From Dastarcus helophoroides (Eukaryota > Arthropoda > Insecta > Coleoptera > Bothrideridae): 64,000 nucleotides of DNA. A program made the translations under genes and the position numbers. Where the stretch lies: positions 41,275,059 through 41,339,058 of the forward strand of contig CM053327.1 in NCBI GenBank assembly GCA_028583605.1. The letters run 5' to 3'. Below the pieces are notes generated by a model that was not told where the DNA came from, made no database searches, and saw only the letters and a list, made by a program, of their open reading frames with translations. Of this stretch, positions 1 to 10,945 are shown one piece after another. The first letter of the stretch is position 1; each line of letters starts with the position of its first letter.

Positions 1-48
1 TTTCTAAAATATCGATTCAACTAATGTATCGAAAAAGATATATCGATA

Positions 49-264
49 TAATTGACATTTTCAACCCTTACTTCGTGGAATCCTTTAATATACATAACTA
101 TAAAACTTTATTAATGATTAAAAATCAATAAGTGTTAAAAATTCCACAATGTTTCGATAAATATTTATTAACCTGGTCCGGTGTTAGCAAATATTTATCG
201 AAACATTGTGGAATGTTTAATATCTGTTAATTTTTGATCATTAATAAAGTTTAATAGTTATAAT
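49..264. repeat. Foldback MITE-like element, copy 1
   Basis: An imperfect inverted repeat: the arm starting near 94 (ACTATAAAACTTTATTAATG) pairs with the arm ending near 262, and the inner part (TTCCACAATGTTTCGATAAA) pairs almost perfectly around a short loop at about 171-187. The outer left end carries a motif (ATTGACATTTTCAACCC, then TTCGTGGAAT) that recurs at 55854 and, inverted, near 57880-57920. No coding capacity. The flanks (1-48 and 264-330) are rich in TATCGAT/TCGATAC words. The family is inferred from the shared ends; the superfamily is unknown. Confidence 0.6.
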
Positions 265-299
265 ATAACGATAGAAGAATCGAGAGATAGAATATATCG

Positions 300-1190
300 A
301 TATGTTTCGATACATCGGTAAATTTATTCGTTACTCGATGTATCATATAAATTCAATGCCATACATCCGGACTTCCCAAGAAGCGCCTCTCACAGTTTCC
401 ACTTTTTCAAAATTCCTGCTTTTTAAAACAAATTTTTACTTATTTCATATTTTCGACTGTTTTAAAAATTTTGATTTTTTAAAATTCGACATTTAATAAA
501 AAACTTTCGCTTCTGTTTAAATCTTCGGTTTTTTTCTAAACCTCAAAAATTGCAACCATTTATAAAAACTTCAGTTTTTAAGCTTTCAATTTTTTTGAAA
601 ATGTTGAATTTTTTGGAAAGTTGAAATTTTTTTTACGATTTTGTTCCACAATTAGGACATCTTTTTCCAGAATTTGCACTTTTTCTCAAATTTCAACGTT
701 TTTCAACATAATTTTTACTTTTTAAAGCAAATTTTGACTTATTTCAAATTATCGATTGTTTTTAAAAATGTTGACTCTTTCAAAATTCGACATTTAATAA
801 AAAAATTCTGCTTCTATTTATAGTAAAACTTCGGGTTTTTTTCATCGAAAATTGCAATCATTTATAAAAATTTCAGTTTTCAAATTTTTTTTTTTGAAAA
901 TGTCGAGTTTTTCGAAAAGTATTTATACGATTTTATTTCAAAATTAGGACTTCTTTTTCAAGATTCTGCACTTTTTAAAATTTTTGACTTTTGAATTTCG
1001 ATGCTTTTCATTTTTACTTTTTTAAAATGTCCATTTCGATTTTAAAAGGTTCTTTTCGACAATTTCGACTTTTTTTTGAAAATTTTCAGATTCCAGAAAT
1101 TTAGTTTTTTGAATATTTCAATTTTTTTGTTGAAAATCGCAACTTTATTGATGATTTCGACATTTTTTCAAATTTTCAGTTTTTTTCAGT
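300..1190. repeat. T-rich minisatellite-like block
   Basis: Degenerate low-complexity sequence made of TTTTTGAAAATTTCGACTTT-like words. It is the reverse orientation of the A-rich GTCGAAATTTTCAAAA blocks found elsewhere in the window. Small ORFs here, such as the 64-codon frame at 302-496, are compositional and have no recognisable domain. No gene seen. Confidence 0.6.
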
Positions 1191-1194
1191 TCCC

Positions 1195-2070
1195 GAAAGA
1201 ATTTTAGGAGTGGAAATTCATTTGTCGGAATTTTAATAAAGTCAAGGTTTTCAAAAGCTGTCAAAATTTTGGAAAATAAAATCTATATTTTCAAAAACCA
1301 AAATTAAAAAACCGAATAATCTAATAGGTTAAATTTTAAAAAAGAATTTTGGGAGTGGAAATTCGTTTGTCGGAATTTTAAAAAAGTCAAGATTCTCAAA
1401 AGCTGTCAAAAGTTTGTAAAATAAAATCTACATTTTCAAAAACCAAAATTAAAAAGCCAAATAATATAATAGGTTAAATTTTAACAAAGAATTTTGGGTG
1501 TGGATATTCATTTGTCGGAATTTTAATAAAGTCAAGGTTTTCAAAAGCTGTCAAAATTTTGGAAAATAAAATCTATATTTTCAAAAACCAAATTTAAAAA
1601 ACCGAATAATCTAATAGGTTAAATTTTAAAAAAGGATTTTGGCAGTTGAAATTCGTTTGTCGGAATTTTAAAAAAGTCAAAGTTTTCAAAAGCTGTCAAA
1701 AGTTTGTACAATAAAATCTACATTTTCAAAAACCAAAATTAAAAAGCCAAATAATATAATAGGTTAAATTTTAAAAAAGAATTTTGGGAGTGGAAATTCA
1801 TTTGTCGAAATTTTAATAAAGTCAAGGTTTTCAAAAGCTGTCGAAATTTTGGAAAATATAATCTACCTTTTCAAAAACCAAAATTAAAAACCAAAAAATA
1901 TAATAGGTTAAATTTAAAAAAAGGATTTCGGAAGTGGAAATTCGTTTGTCGGAATTTTAAAAGAGTCAAGGTTTTTAAAAGCTGTCAACATTTTGGCAAA
2001 TAAAATCTACATTTTCAAAAACCAAAATGAAAAAACCAAATAAAAAATTTCCAGGAAAAGTCAAAATTTT
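1195..2070 (+). repeat. 145-bp tandem repeat, six copies
   Basis: The marker TTTTGGGAGTGGAAATTC (or a one- or two-base variant) starts copies near 1201, 1346, 1491, 1636, 1781 and 1925, giving a 144-145 bp period. Each copy also contains GTCAAGGTTTTCAAAAGCTG and AATATAATAGGTTAAATTTT. Three further copies lie at about 5697-6000, so the array is split by the 257-bp satellite and the segment at 4640-5420. Confidence 0.85.
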
Positions 2071-2307
2071 AAAAGTTTTGAAAACCCTAAATTTTGACAT
2101 GTCGAAATTTTCTGAATAAAGTCTAAACCGAAATTTCGAAAAAATACAATTTTTAATAAAATTGGACATTTTAAAAAACCTTTACTGTTAAGCTTGCCAA
2201 AAAATCTAAAATTTCGGAAAGAGAAAGGTTTTAAAAAAAGTCGAAATTATCAGAAAAGTCGAAATTATCAGAAAAGTCGAAATTTTCAAAGTCGAAATTT
2301 TTAAAAA

Positions 2308-2345
2308 AGTAGAAATACAAATCTTGTCCTCTGAAACCAAGAAAT
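2308..2345 (+). repeat. Fragment of the dispersed foldback repeat at an array junction
   Basis: GAAATACAAATCTTGTCC followed by CTGAAACCAAGAAA matches the core of the repeat family amplified at 9.35-12.35 kb. This ~35-bp piece lies exactly where the A-rich block stops and the 257-bp satellite begins. Confidence 0.7.
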
Positions 2346-4655
2346 AATCTGTCTAACTTTGAACATTTTTGATCATAGCTCAACAACTACGAGTGTTAAA
2401 ACTTAGCAAAATGAAGTTTTTGAATATGCAAAGAAATTACTTTCATACGATACCCTACTTGATCCTGCCCCCTCCCAGCCCCCTTTATATATTGACCCCC
2501 ATTTCAGACACCCTGATAATGGAAATATGATATTTTTATTACTGTTCATTAGTATGATTCATTTCATAATTTTCCGTCGGCATATTTTGATGATAATGAA
2601 AGAATCTGTCTACTTTTGCCCATTTTTGATCATAACTCAAAAACTACGAGTGTTAAAATTTAGCAAAATGCAGTTTTAGAATATGCAAAGAAATCACTTT
2701 CATACGATACCCTACTTGATCCTGCCCCCTCCCAGCCCCCTTTATATATTGACCCCCATTTCGGGCACCCTGATAATGGAAATATGATATTTTTATTACT
2801 GTTAATTAGTATGAATCATTTCATAATTTTCGGTCGGCATGTTTTGATGATAATGAAAGAATCTGTCTACTTTTGCACATTTTTGATCATAACTCAAAAA
2901 CTACGAGTGTTAAAATTTAGCAAAATGCAGTTTTAGAATATGCAAAGAAATCATTTTCATACGATACCCTACTTGACCGTGCCCCCTCCCAGCTCCCTTT
3001 ATATACTAACCTCCATTTCGGACACCCTGATGATGAAAATTTAATATTGTTATTATTGTTTATTAGTATGAATTATTTCATAATTTTCAGTCATCATATT
3101 TTAATGATAATGAAAGAATCTGTCTACCTTTGCACATTTTTTATCATAACTCAAAAACTACGAGTGTTAAAATTTAGCAAAATGCAGTTTTAGAATATGC
3201 AAAGAAATCACTTTCATACGATACCCCACTTGATCCTGCCCCCTTCCAGCCCCCTTTCTATATTGACCCCCATTTCGGACACTCTGATAATGAAAATATA
3301 ATTTTTTTATTATTGTCTATCAGCATGAATTATTTCATAATTTTCAGTCGGCATTTTTCGATAATAATGAAAGAATCTGTCTACTTTTGCATATTTTTGA
3401 TCATAACTCGAAACCTACGAGTGCTAAAATTTAGCAAAATGCAGTTTTAGAATATGCAAAGAAATCACTTTCATACGATACCCTACTTGATCCTGCCCCC
3501 TTCCAGCCCCCTTTCTATATTGACCCCCATTTCGGACACTCTGATAATAAAAATATCATATTTTCATTATTGTCTATCAGTGTGAATTATTTCACAATTT
3601 TTAGTCGGCATATTTTGATGATAATGAAAAAATCTGTCTACTTTTGCATATTTTTGATCATAACTCGAAATCTACGAGTGCTAAAATTGAGCAAAATGCA
3701 GTTTTAGAATATGCAAAGAAATCACTTTCATACGTTACTCTACTTGATCGTGCCCCCTCCCAATCCCCTTATATATTGACCCCCATTTCAGACACCCTGA
3801 TAATGAAAATATAATATTTTTATTATTGTCTATCAGCATGAATTATTTCATAATTTTCAGTCGGCATTTTTCGATGATAATGAAAGAATCTGTCTACTTT
3901 TGCACATTTTTGATCATAACTCAAAAACTACGAGCGTTAAAATTTAGCAAAATGCAGTTTTAAAATGTGTAAAGAAGTAACTTTCATACGATACCCTACT
4001 TGATCGTGCCCCCTCCCAGCCCCCTTTATATATTGACCACCGTTTCGGACACCCTGATAATGAAAATATAATATTTTTACTATTGTCTATTAGTATGAAT
4101 TATTTCATAATTTTTAGTCGGCATATTTTGATGATAATGAAAAAATCTGTCTACTTTTGCACATTTTTGATCATAACTCGAAAACTACGAGTATTAAAAT
4201 TTAGCAAAATGCAGTTTTAAAATATGCAAAGAAATGACTTTCATACGATACCCTACTTGATCGTGCCCCCTCCCAGCCCCCTTTATATATTGACCACCGT
4301 TTCGGACACCCTGATATTGAAAATATAATATTTTTACTATTGTCTATTAGTATGAATTATTTCATAATTTTTAGTCGGCATATTTTGATGATAATGAAAA
4401 AATCTGTCTACTTTTGCACATTTTTGATCATAACTCGAAAACTACGAGTATTAAAATTTAGCAAAATGCAGTTTTAAAATATGCAAAGAAATCACTTTCA
4501 TACGATACCCTACTTGATCCTGCCCCCTCCCAGCCCCCTCCCAGCCCCCTTTATATATTGACTCCCATGTTGGGTACCCTGATAATGAAAATATAATATT
4601 TTCATTATTGTTAATTAGTATAAAATATTTCATAATTTTCAGTCGGCATATCTTC
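2340..4655 (+). repeat. 257-bp satellite, nine tandem copies
   Basis: The marker GAT(C/CG)TGCCCCCTCCCAGC occurs at about 2461, 2718, 2976, 3232, 3489, 3746, 4002, 4259 and 4516, giving a steady 256-258 bp period. Each monomer carries a C-rich box (TGCCCCCTCCCAGCCCCCTT), CATACGATACCCTACTTG and GATCATAACTCAAAAACTAC. Copies differ by scattered substitutions; the last one has a duplicated CCCAGCCCCCT. No ORF runs through the array. A satellite with this C-rich box is conspicuous in AT-rich surroundings. Confidence 0.93.
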
Positions 4656-5420
4656 CAAACCAAAAGTCATAGATCAATTATTTTAGATTCGTATTCTACA
4701 GGAAGAAGGGGGGACCCTTGGAAGTTTTTTCGTAAATTCAAACCCTCATATCCTCCAAACCAAAAGTCGTAGCTCAATATTGTTTTCGGATTTAGATTCT
4801 ACAGGTCAAAATTCATATGATAGCGTACTTTCAAATCCTAAATTATGACTTTTGAATTTCGACCCTAGAAAATTTGGGGAAATTTTGAAAATTTCGAAAT
4901 TTTTGAGGTTTGTATCTCGTGAACGGATAGTCGTGGCCCAATTTGGTTTTCTACGTCTCGAAAACTCTACAAAAATGCTATAAACAAACTTTCGAAAAAT
5001 GGACATTTTTTCAAGATTTGGAAATTTTTGGACTTTTTCCATAACTTTAAACTCTAATATCTTCCAAGCCAAAAATCACAGCTCAATTTGGATTTTACAT
5101 TCGTAATCTATGGGTCAAAATCTAACTGGTAGGGTGCTTTTAAATCCCAATTAATAACTTTTAAATTTCGACTTTAGGAAATTTGGCGAAAATTTGAAAA
5201 TTTCGAAATTTTCGAAGCTTGTATCTCGTGGAGGGATAGTCGTAGCCCAATTTGATTCTCAAATTCCTATTATATATCCTGAAAACTACGAAAATGCTAT
5301 ATACGCACTTTCGAAATGTCAACTTTCGAAAAATGGAAATTTTTTCAAGTTTTGGAATTTTGAAAATATGTCGAAATTCGAAAATATGTCGAAATTTTCA
5401 AAAAAGTCAAATTTTAAAGA
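4640..5420 (+). repeat. ~305-bp degenerate tandem repeat next to the 257-bp satellite
   Basis: TATCCTCCAAACCAAAAGTC (about 4748) recurs as TATCTTCCAAGCCAAAAATC (about 5058), with a partial copy near 4650. Each is followed by GTATCTCGTG, GGATAGTCGT and ACTTTCGAAAAATGGA. Part of the unit resembles the 257-bp monomer (CATATGATAGCGTAC against CATACGATACCCTAC), so the two satellites may share ancestry. The short ORFs at 4806-5072 and 5194-5445 are frames through this repeat. Confidence 0.65.
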
Positions 5421-6000
5421 AAGCTGTAGAAAGTCGGCACTTTGACATAAGTAGAAAATTATAAAAAAAAATCGATAATCTTAAAAAAGTAACGAAAGTG
5501 TAAAAAAAAAATTTGCAAAATATTTCAAAATGTCACAAAAAGTCGACACATTAAGAAAATGTTGCTATTGAAATGCAATATTTTCGAATTAAGTCAAAAT
5601 ATTAAAGAAATTTTTAATAAAAATCCATAGTTTTCAAAAAAGATAGAAGTTTTTGGAAATGTCGAAATTTGAACAGATGTTAAATTTTAAAATGTAAAAA
5701 TTTTGGGAGTGGAAATTCGGAATTTTAAAAAAGTCAAGGTTTTTAAAAGTTGTCAAAATTTTGGAAAATAAAATCTACATTTTCAAAAACCAAAATTAAA
5801 AAACCAAATAATATAATAGGTTTTATAATAGGTAAGAATTTTGGGAGTGGAAATTCATTTGTCGAAATTTTAAAAAGTCAAGGTTTCAGAAGCTGTCAAA
5901 ATTTTGGCAAATAAAATCTACATTTTTAAAACCAAAATTAAAAAACCAATTAATATAATAGGTTAAATTTTAGAAAAAAATTTTGGGAGTGTAAATTTTT
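5421..6000 (+). repeat. A-rich minisatellite, then three copies of the 145-bp repeat
   Basis: From 5421 to about 5695 the sequence is AAAGTCGAAATTTTCAAAA-type minisatellite. Copies of the 145-bp unit then start near 5701, 5839 and 5981 (TTTTGGGAGTGGAAATTC). No gene seen. Confidence 0.7.
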
Positions 6001-6009
6001 TTAAACTGA

Positions 6010-6136
6010 CTTTACCAATAGATACCTTGACAAAATATATCGGTACCGTCGATACATTGGAACGAAAGTATCGATACAAGAATATCGAAGATTAAAACGA
6101 AAATATCAACGTTTTTGATACACTGTGCATTCCTAA
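6010..6136. repeat. TCGATAC-rich segment, possible degraded DNA-transposon end
   Basis: Contains repeated TATCGATAC-like words (TATCGGTACCGTCGATACAT, AAGTATCGATACAAG) and ends GATACACTGTGCATTCCTA. Such TATCGATA-rich subterminal sequence next to a GTGCAT(T/C)CCT terminus is seen in some hAT-type MITEs. No matching opposite terminus or target duplication was identified, so this is only a suggestion. Confidence 0.3.
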
Positions 6137-6755
6137 CTTGAATGCAATGTACAAAATATTTTCAAGGACCATAAGGAAATATAAGTTTGGTTTTCAAACT
6201 GTCAAAAGCGAATAGAAGCTTCGCCGGAAAATGCATTGTCGGTGGTCCTCGGATCTTTGTGATGTCGCTCGCCTCATAAAGGAAAATAAATGGCGTCATT
6301 AGGAAGGGGACGTGTACTTGTATTTTTGCCCGCATTTGTCGAGCCTTGTCGCCTACTTTATCTCTGTCGTCGGGGGGCACGTGATGTGATTTGTCAATGC
6401 TAGCTACTTCATAAAGATCTGACAAATGCACTAATTAAACTGTTCTCCGAGGGTGGGATGCCCCGATGAAATATGATGGGATAACAAATGGGATTTTGCA
6501 TTTTTCCCGCTTGTGCGATCCCAGAAAGGCACGAGAAAGAAGTTCTAAGGCATTTGAGAAATGTGGACGGAAGGGACAGTGCTTTTATTCGATTTATCAG
6601 GACGGCTTGGCAGTTTTTAAAACCCAATTGTTCTGAAAGCTAATGAAATATGTAAGAAAAAAACTCGGGCCGAATAGGGGTTTAGATGATAAAAAAAATC
6701 GATCAAAAGCTAATTGGGTTCGCATAATGAGAGTTTGATATCTTATCCAAAAATT
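6137..6755. other. Single-copy-looking region, no gene supported
   Basis: Higher complexity than its surroundings and moderate GC. Two overlapping minus-strand frames of 89 and 72 codons (6162-6627) have no recognisable domain, no consistent codon pattern and no intron signals that could be defended. Could be ancient intergenic DNA or part of an unrecognised transposon. Confidence 0.4.
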
Positions 6756-6756
6756 G

Positions 6757-6840
6757 AAATACTAATCTTGTCCTCTGGAACCAAGAAAGATTAAAAAACA
6801 CAACAAAGGTTGCTCTAAGGCGTTTCGATCGCCAAGCTAT
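6757..6840 (+). repeat. Solitary copy of the dispersed foldback repeat
   Basis: AAAAATTGAAATACTAATCT, then CTGGAACCAAGAAAGATTAA and CAACAAAGGTTGCTCTAA, ending GGCGTTTCGATCGCCAAGCT. This is one monomer of the family amplified at 9.35-12.35 kb. From 6841 to 7132 nothing else was recognised. Confidence 0.8.
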
Positions 6841-7136
6841 CACTTACACACTCGAGTGAAAAATCAAGCTCAAAAATCCGTTATAATTATAACTTATTAA
6901 AAAAAGTATCGCTAACAATTATTACAAAAGAAACTCTGAAGCTTTTGCCATTTCTGGAATAGTTCATTTATGATCTAGACTCAAGGGGGATTGATCCCTT
7001 TCTAGCTACATTGCTGATTGAGTTTGTTGACTAATTTGTCAAAGATTGGGTTTCAAAAATAAAATATAAAGCTTCTGATTCCACATAGGGTAAGTTAGGT
7101 AAAGTGGCATAAAGTAAGTTCATCATCATTACATAT

Positions 7137-7490
7137 TGTAACGAAATGTAAATTATAGGATTTAGTGCGTAAGGAAATTTTCTAGAAAGATCTGATAAGG
7201 GAAAGCGGCCGCGATAATGAAGCAATCGGTAGATAAGCGTTCCAGAAATTTCGGCAAACGATAAGCTTTATCTGCTGGATTTTTCTAGAACCAGGAAGCG
7301 AGAACTATATAAGGCGGTCGCCTTTCCCTCGAGTCAGGGCAGTTAGCCAGTGTAGTTAGTGAGTTGGTAGTTAGAAGTCAATGAATAAGTGAGTTAATTG
7401 TTCAGTTGTAGTGTTCCGAGTTTATTTTGGAAATAAAGTGGGTACAATTCAACAAGTGTTAATAATCATTCGAACCGATAACGCGCAACA
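7137..7490 (+). mobile_element. Solo LTR, Ty3/gypsy-type, ATAT target duplication
   Basis: A 354-bp LTR beginning TGTAACGAAATG and ending GCGCAACA, flanked by the 4-bp duplication ATAT at 7133-7136 and 7491-7494. It contains a TATA box (TATATAAGG, near 7307) and a downstream AATAAA (near 7432), the expected promoter and polyadenylation elements. No internal coding region is attached, so it is a recombination-derived solo LTR. Related copies on the other strand lie at 12682-13057, 13128-13350 and 34739-35090. Confidence 0.88.
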
Positions 7491-7499
7491 ATATAACTG

Positions 7500-8490
7500 C
7501 CATTCATTCGAAGAGTCATTTTGACGTATCCTTTCGTTTTGAGTTATTTCATCTCTTTACTAATCCACATTGCAAAACACAGGCGGGTTTTTCAACAGAA
7601 AAAATTTACATTATCGACATCAACTCCAAAATTAAATGGCACCATTACAACTGATGTCCCATTGTGTAGCCAGTAGACAATGTGACATATTTGTCATGGT
7701 AAATGAGAAGAGAATATGTTTAATGAAATTACATTTTTAAAGTTACGTAACAGTGTGTGGAGCGAAAACAGGCGCGGCCATTTATGTGCTAAGTGCACCC
7801 ATAAATCTCTCTGATTTATTCGCAAATAGTGCCACTTAAAGCTGTGCAGAATGCGTTCCGCAGAGTGATTAAAAGTCGAGTGACAAACGTCATGGTAAAT
7901 GTCAGTCGGCTTAGCATACCACTTTTGTTTATGTGCAATAATCTCCAGACAAAAATAGATCGTCTCTTGACTCTTGTCCCATTATCGAGAATTAATGGAT
8001 CATTGTTATTTTGTTTCTTCGAATTATGGATGTGCCTTGCTTCCTCCATTTTAAGTGAAAATTTCCCGCAGAGGAAGCTTGACCGCCACGGTATTTGAAG
8101 GATACTATCATTTGGGTCGATTTTCTTTACTGAAATTAAATTAATCTTCTTTATTAATTTATGACATACATCACAACTGCGTTTACAAACCTATTTTTGT
8201 GTATAGATGCATAGTGTCTCCATACTAATTTGAACTACGTGTTTCGAAGGCTTAGTAAAGACAGAAAATCGAAAAAAAAAATATATGGAACATAGACCAT
8301 ACCACAGAGCTACTGACGCTAGCAAATGGTTTACGACTTTACATGTCAACGGACGACAGCGACTTATTGCAAAAAATATCAATCAGCAATTTAAAAGATT
8401 GATTGATTTTTTTTTTCATAATAATTAATCGAATAGTCGACACTTTATTGACAGTTTGGTTAAAACAAAATAACCAGTCAGATATTTATC
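7500..8490. other. Single-copy island, candidate non-coding or regulatory DNA
   Basis: About 1 kb of non-repetitive, higher-complexity DNA between a solo LTR and a foldback element. It has no convincing ORF; the frames at 7816-8098 overlap on opposite strands and match nothing recognised. It contains several TTTATG/CATAAA and TTAAT words, including an inverted pair around 7781-7809 (CATTTATG ... CATAAAT). Whether it is conserved cannot be judged from one sequence. Confidence 0.35.
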
Positions 8491-8491
8491 A

Positions 8492-8954
8492 TTTTGGTGG
8501 AACGGACTGGTCCTCGGTTATCTCCAAAGATTGATATACAAATCCTGTCTCCTGAAACCAAGAAAGTAGTGTATCAAGTGCTGGCTCACAAAATGGCGGG
8601 GAATTAAAAAAAGTGGGGGATAAATCAAGTAAAACCAACTGCTAGACACCTAAAAACAACTCCTAGACAGGAACTTGTCCAACTGCTAGGCAGGTACTTG
8701 TCCAACTGCTAGACAAGTAAAACCAACTGCTAGACAAGTACCTCTGGATCGGGATTCTGGATTCGTTGTGGGTGGCCTAAAGTTTAGGCCAGCACTTAGG
8801 CCATCCTTTCAGGGGCCTATTGTGCTATCCCCGTGATTGAGGTGTCCTTGGTCATTCAGCCACTCAACCTTGTTGGACAAGTGTTTGTCCCAACTGCTTG
8901 ACAAGTACTCTTCAATTGTTGAAAATAACCAAGTACCAGTTTTTACCACCAAAA
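8492..8954. mobile_element. Short TIR element of the GGTGGAACGGAC family
   Basis: The left end (TTTTGGTGGAACGGACTGG) and inverted right end (CCAGTTTTTACCACCAAAA) form imperfect terminal inverted repeats that extend into TCCTCGGTTATC / GAAAATAACCAAG. The interior has no ORF. It holds short repeats of CAACTGCTAGACAAGTA and a perfect 17-nt hairpin GGCCTAAAGTTTAGGCC (about 8772-8788) with a further TTAGGCC nearby. The same termini delimit the larger foldback arrays, so this looks like a non-autonomous relative. Confidence 0.7.
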
Positions 8955-9339
8955 ATAAAAAAAAAGATTATGACTGAAATATAAAAAGAAATGATTTTGG
9001 GAGCTGATTTTTTTTCTCTAAATTCCACTTACAATTAATCTGGTAATTGCCACTCTTTCACAAAATGCGTATTTTGAATATTTCCATTTTTTTTCTTCGA
9101 AATTTCAACACATTTGGAAGTTTTCCAAATGGTTCGGTTTTTATTTTAGATTCGATTTTCCGACTATTTTTTTAAATATAATCTGGAAACTTGATCCCCC
9201 AGTTCATGTAGTTAAGTGAAAATATACGTATACTCAGTCGGAAAGTTTTCTGGTTTTGTTTTCATCAATTCTTCAGAATATTTGTTGGCTTCCCTTGAAC
9301 GAAATCCTACCTTCGCCCATGCCTCGAATAAAGCAGATC
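8955..9339. other. Spacer whose first ~140 bp is duplicated at 10807-10945
   Basis: The part up to about 9090 (AAGATTATGACTG, TTCTCTAAATTCCACTTACA, GTAATTGCCACTCTTTCAC) recurs at 10807-10945. The rest, to 9339, is single-copy here and shows no gene. Confidence 0.75.
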
Positions 9340-9561
9340 TTTACGAGACGTTGAAACACAAATCTTGTCCCCTGAAACCAAGAAAGATTAAGAAACACAA
9401 GAAAGGTTGCTCTAACGCGTTTCGGCAGCCAAGCTATCATCTTCATCTTCAGTATCTCTCTGAAGATGGTCCTTGGTTATCTTCAAAAATTGAAATACAA
9501 ATCTTGTCCCCTGAAACCAAGAACGATTAAAAAACACAACAAAGGTTGCTCGAGTCTCAAC

Positions 9562-9660
9562 GGCCAAGCTATCAGCCAAGCTATCAGCCAAGCTATCAGC
9601 CAAGTTATCAGCCAAGCTATCAGCCAAGCTATCAGCCAAGCTATCAGCCAAGCTATCATC
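9562..9660 (+). repeat. 12-bp minisatellite (AGCCAAGCTATC)n inside one monomer
   Basis: Eight consecutive copies of AGCCAAGCTATC, one with a C-to-T change (AAGTTATC), occupy a single monomer in which most neighbours have one or two copies. This is a local slippage expansion. Confidence 0.92.
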
Positions 9661-10639
9661 TTAACCTTCAGTATCTGTCTGAAGATGGTCCTTGGTCATG
9701 TTCAACAATTGAAATACAATTCTTGTCCCATGAAACCAAGAAAGATTAAAAAAACACAACAAAGTTTGCTCTAACGCGTTTCGACAGCCAAGTGATCAGC
9801 CAAGCTATCATCTTCATCTTCAGTATCTCTCTGAAGATGGTCCTTGGTTATCTTCAAAAATTAAAATAAAAATCTTGTCCCCTGAAACCAAGAACGATTA
9901 AAAAACACAAGAAAGGTTGCTCGCGTCTCAACAGCCAAGCTATCATCTTCATCTTCAGTATCTCTCTGAAGATGCTCCTTGGTCATCTTCAACAATTGAA
10001 ATACAAATCTTGTCCCCTGAAACCAAGAACGATTAAAAAACACAAGAAAGGTTGCTCGCGTCTCAACGGCCAAGCTATCAGCCAAGCTATCATCTTAACC
10101 TTCAGTATCTGTCTGAAGATGGTCCTTGGTCATCTTCAACAATTGAAATACAAATGTTGTCCCATGAAACCAAGAAAGATTAAAAACACACAACAAAGTT
10201 TGCTCTAACGCGTTTCGACAGCCAAGTTATCAGCCAAGCTATCATCTTCATCTTCAGTATCTCTCTGAAGATGGTCCTTGGTCATCTTCAAAAATTGAAA
10301 TACAAACCTTGTCTCCTGAAACCAAGAACGACTAAAAAACACAAGAAAGGTTGCTCGCGTCTCAACAGCCAAGCTATCATCTTCATCTTCAGTATCTCTC
10401 TGAAGATGGTCCTTGGTCATCTTCAAAAATTGAAATACAAATCTTGTCTCCTGAAACCAAGAACGATTAAAAAACACAGGAAAGGTTGCTCGCGTCTCGA
10501 CAGCTAAGCTATCATCTTCATCTTCAGTATCTCTCTGAAGATGCTCCTTGGTCATCTTCAACAATTGAAATACAAATCTTGTCCCATGAAACCAAGAAAG
10601 ATTAAAAAAACACAACAAAATTTGCTCTAACGCGTTTCG

Positions 10640-10807
10640 ATGGCTAAGCTATCATCTTCAGAGTGATACCGAGGTAGAAGATGATAGCTTGGCTGATAGC
10701 TTGGCTGTCGAAACACGTTAGAGCAACCTTTGTTGTGTTTTTTAATCTTTCTTGGTTTCAGGGGACAAGATTTGTATTTCAATTTTTGAAGATAACCAAG
10801 GACCAGT
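10640..10807 (-). repeat. Inverted monomer forming an internal palindrome
   Basis: Reads TAGCTTGGCTGATAGC, GTTAGAGCAACCTTTGTTGT, TTCTTGGTTTCAGGGGACAA and GATAACCAAGGACCAGTTCC. It is the reverse complement of the preceding monomer, so 10560-10807 can fold on itself. It ends in a degenerate family terminus (CCTACCACCAAAG). Confidence 0.85.
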
Positions 10808-10945
10808 TCCTACCACCAAAGAAAAAGATTATGATTGGAATAAAAAGAGAAATATTTTTGGGAATTAATTTTTTTTCTCTAAATTCCACTTACAATTAAT
10901 CTGGTAACTGCCACTCTTTCACAAAATATTTTGAATATTTCCATT
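10808..10945. repeat. Second copy of the 8955-9090 flank
   Basis: AAGATTATGATTGGAATAAA, TTCTCTAAATTCCACTTACA and GTAACTGCCACTCTTTCAC match 8955-9090 in order, with a few substitutions and an 8-bp gap near the end. The copy starts right after a family terminus, just as the first copy does after 8954. Confidence 0.85.

Noticed and set aside
2340..4655. CRISPR-like array
   Set aside because: The 257-bp units are contiguous full-length repeats without unique spacers, and the context is eukaryotic. The same applies to the 145-, 209- and 299-bp arrays.
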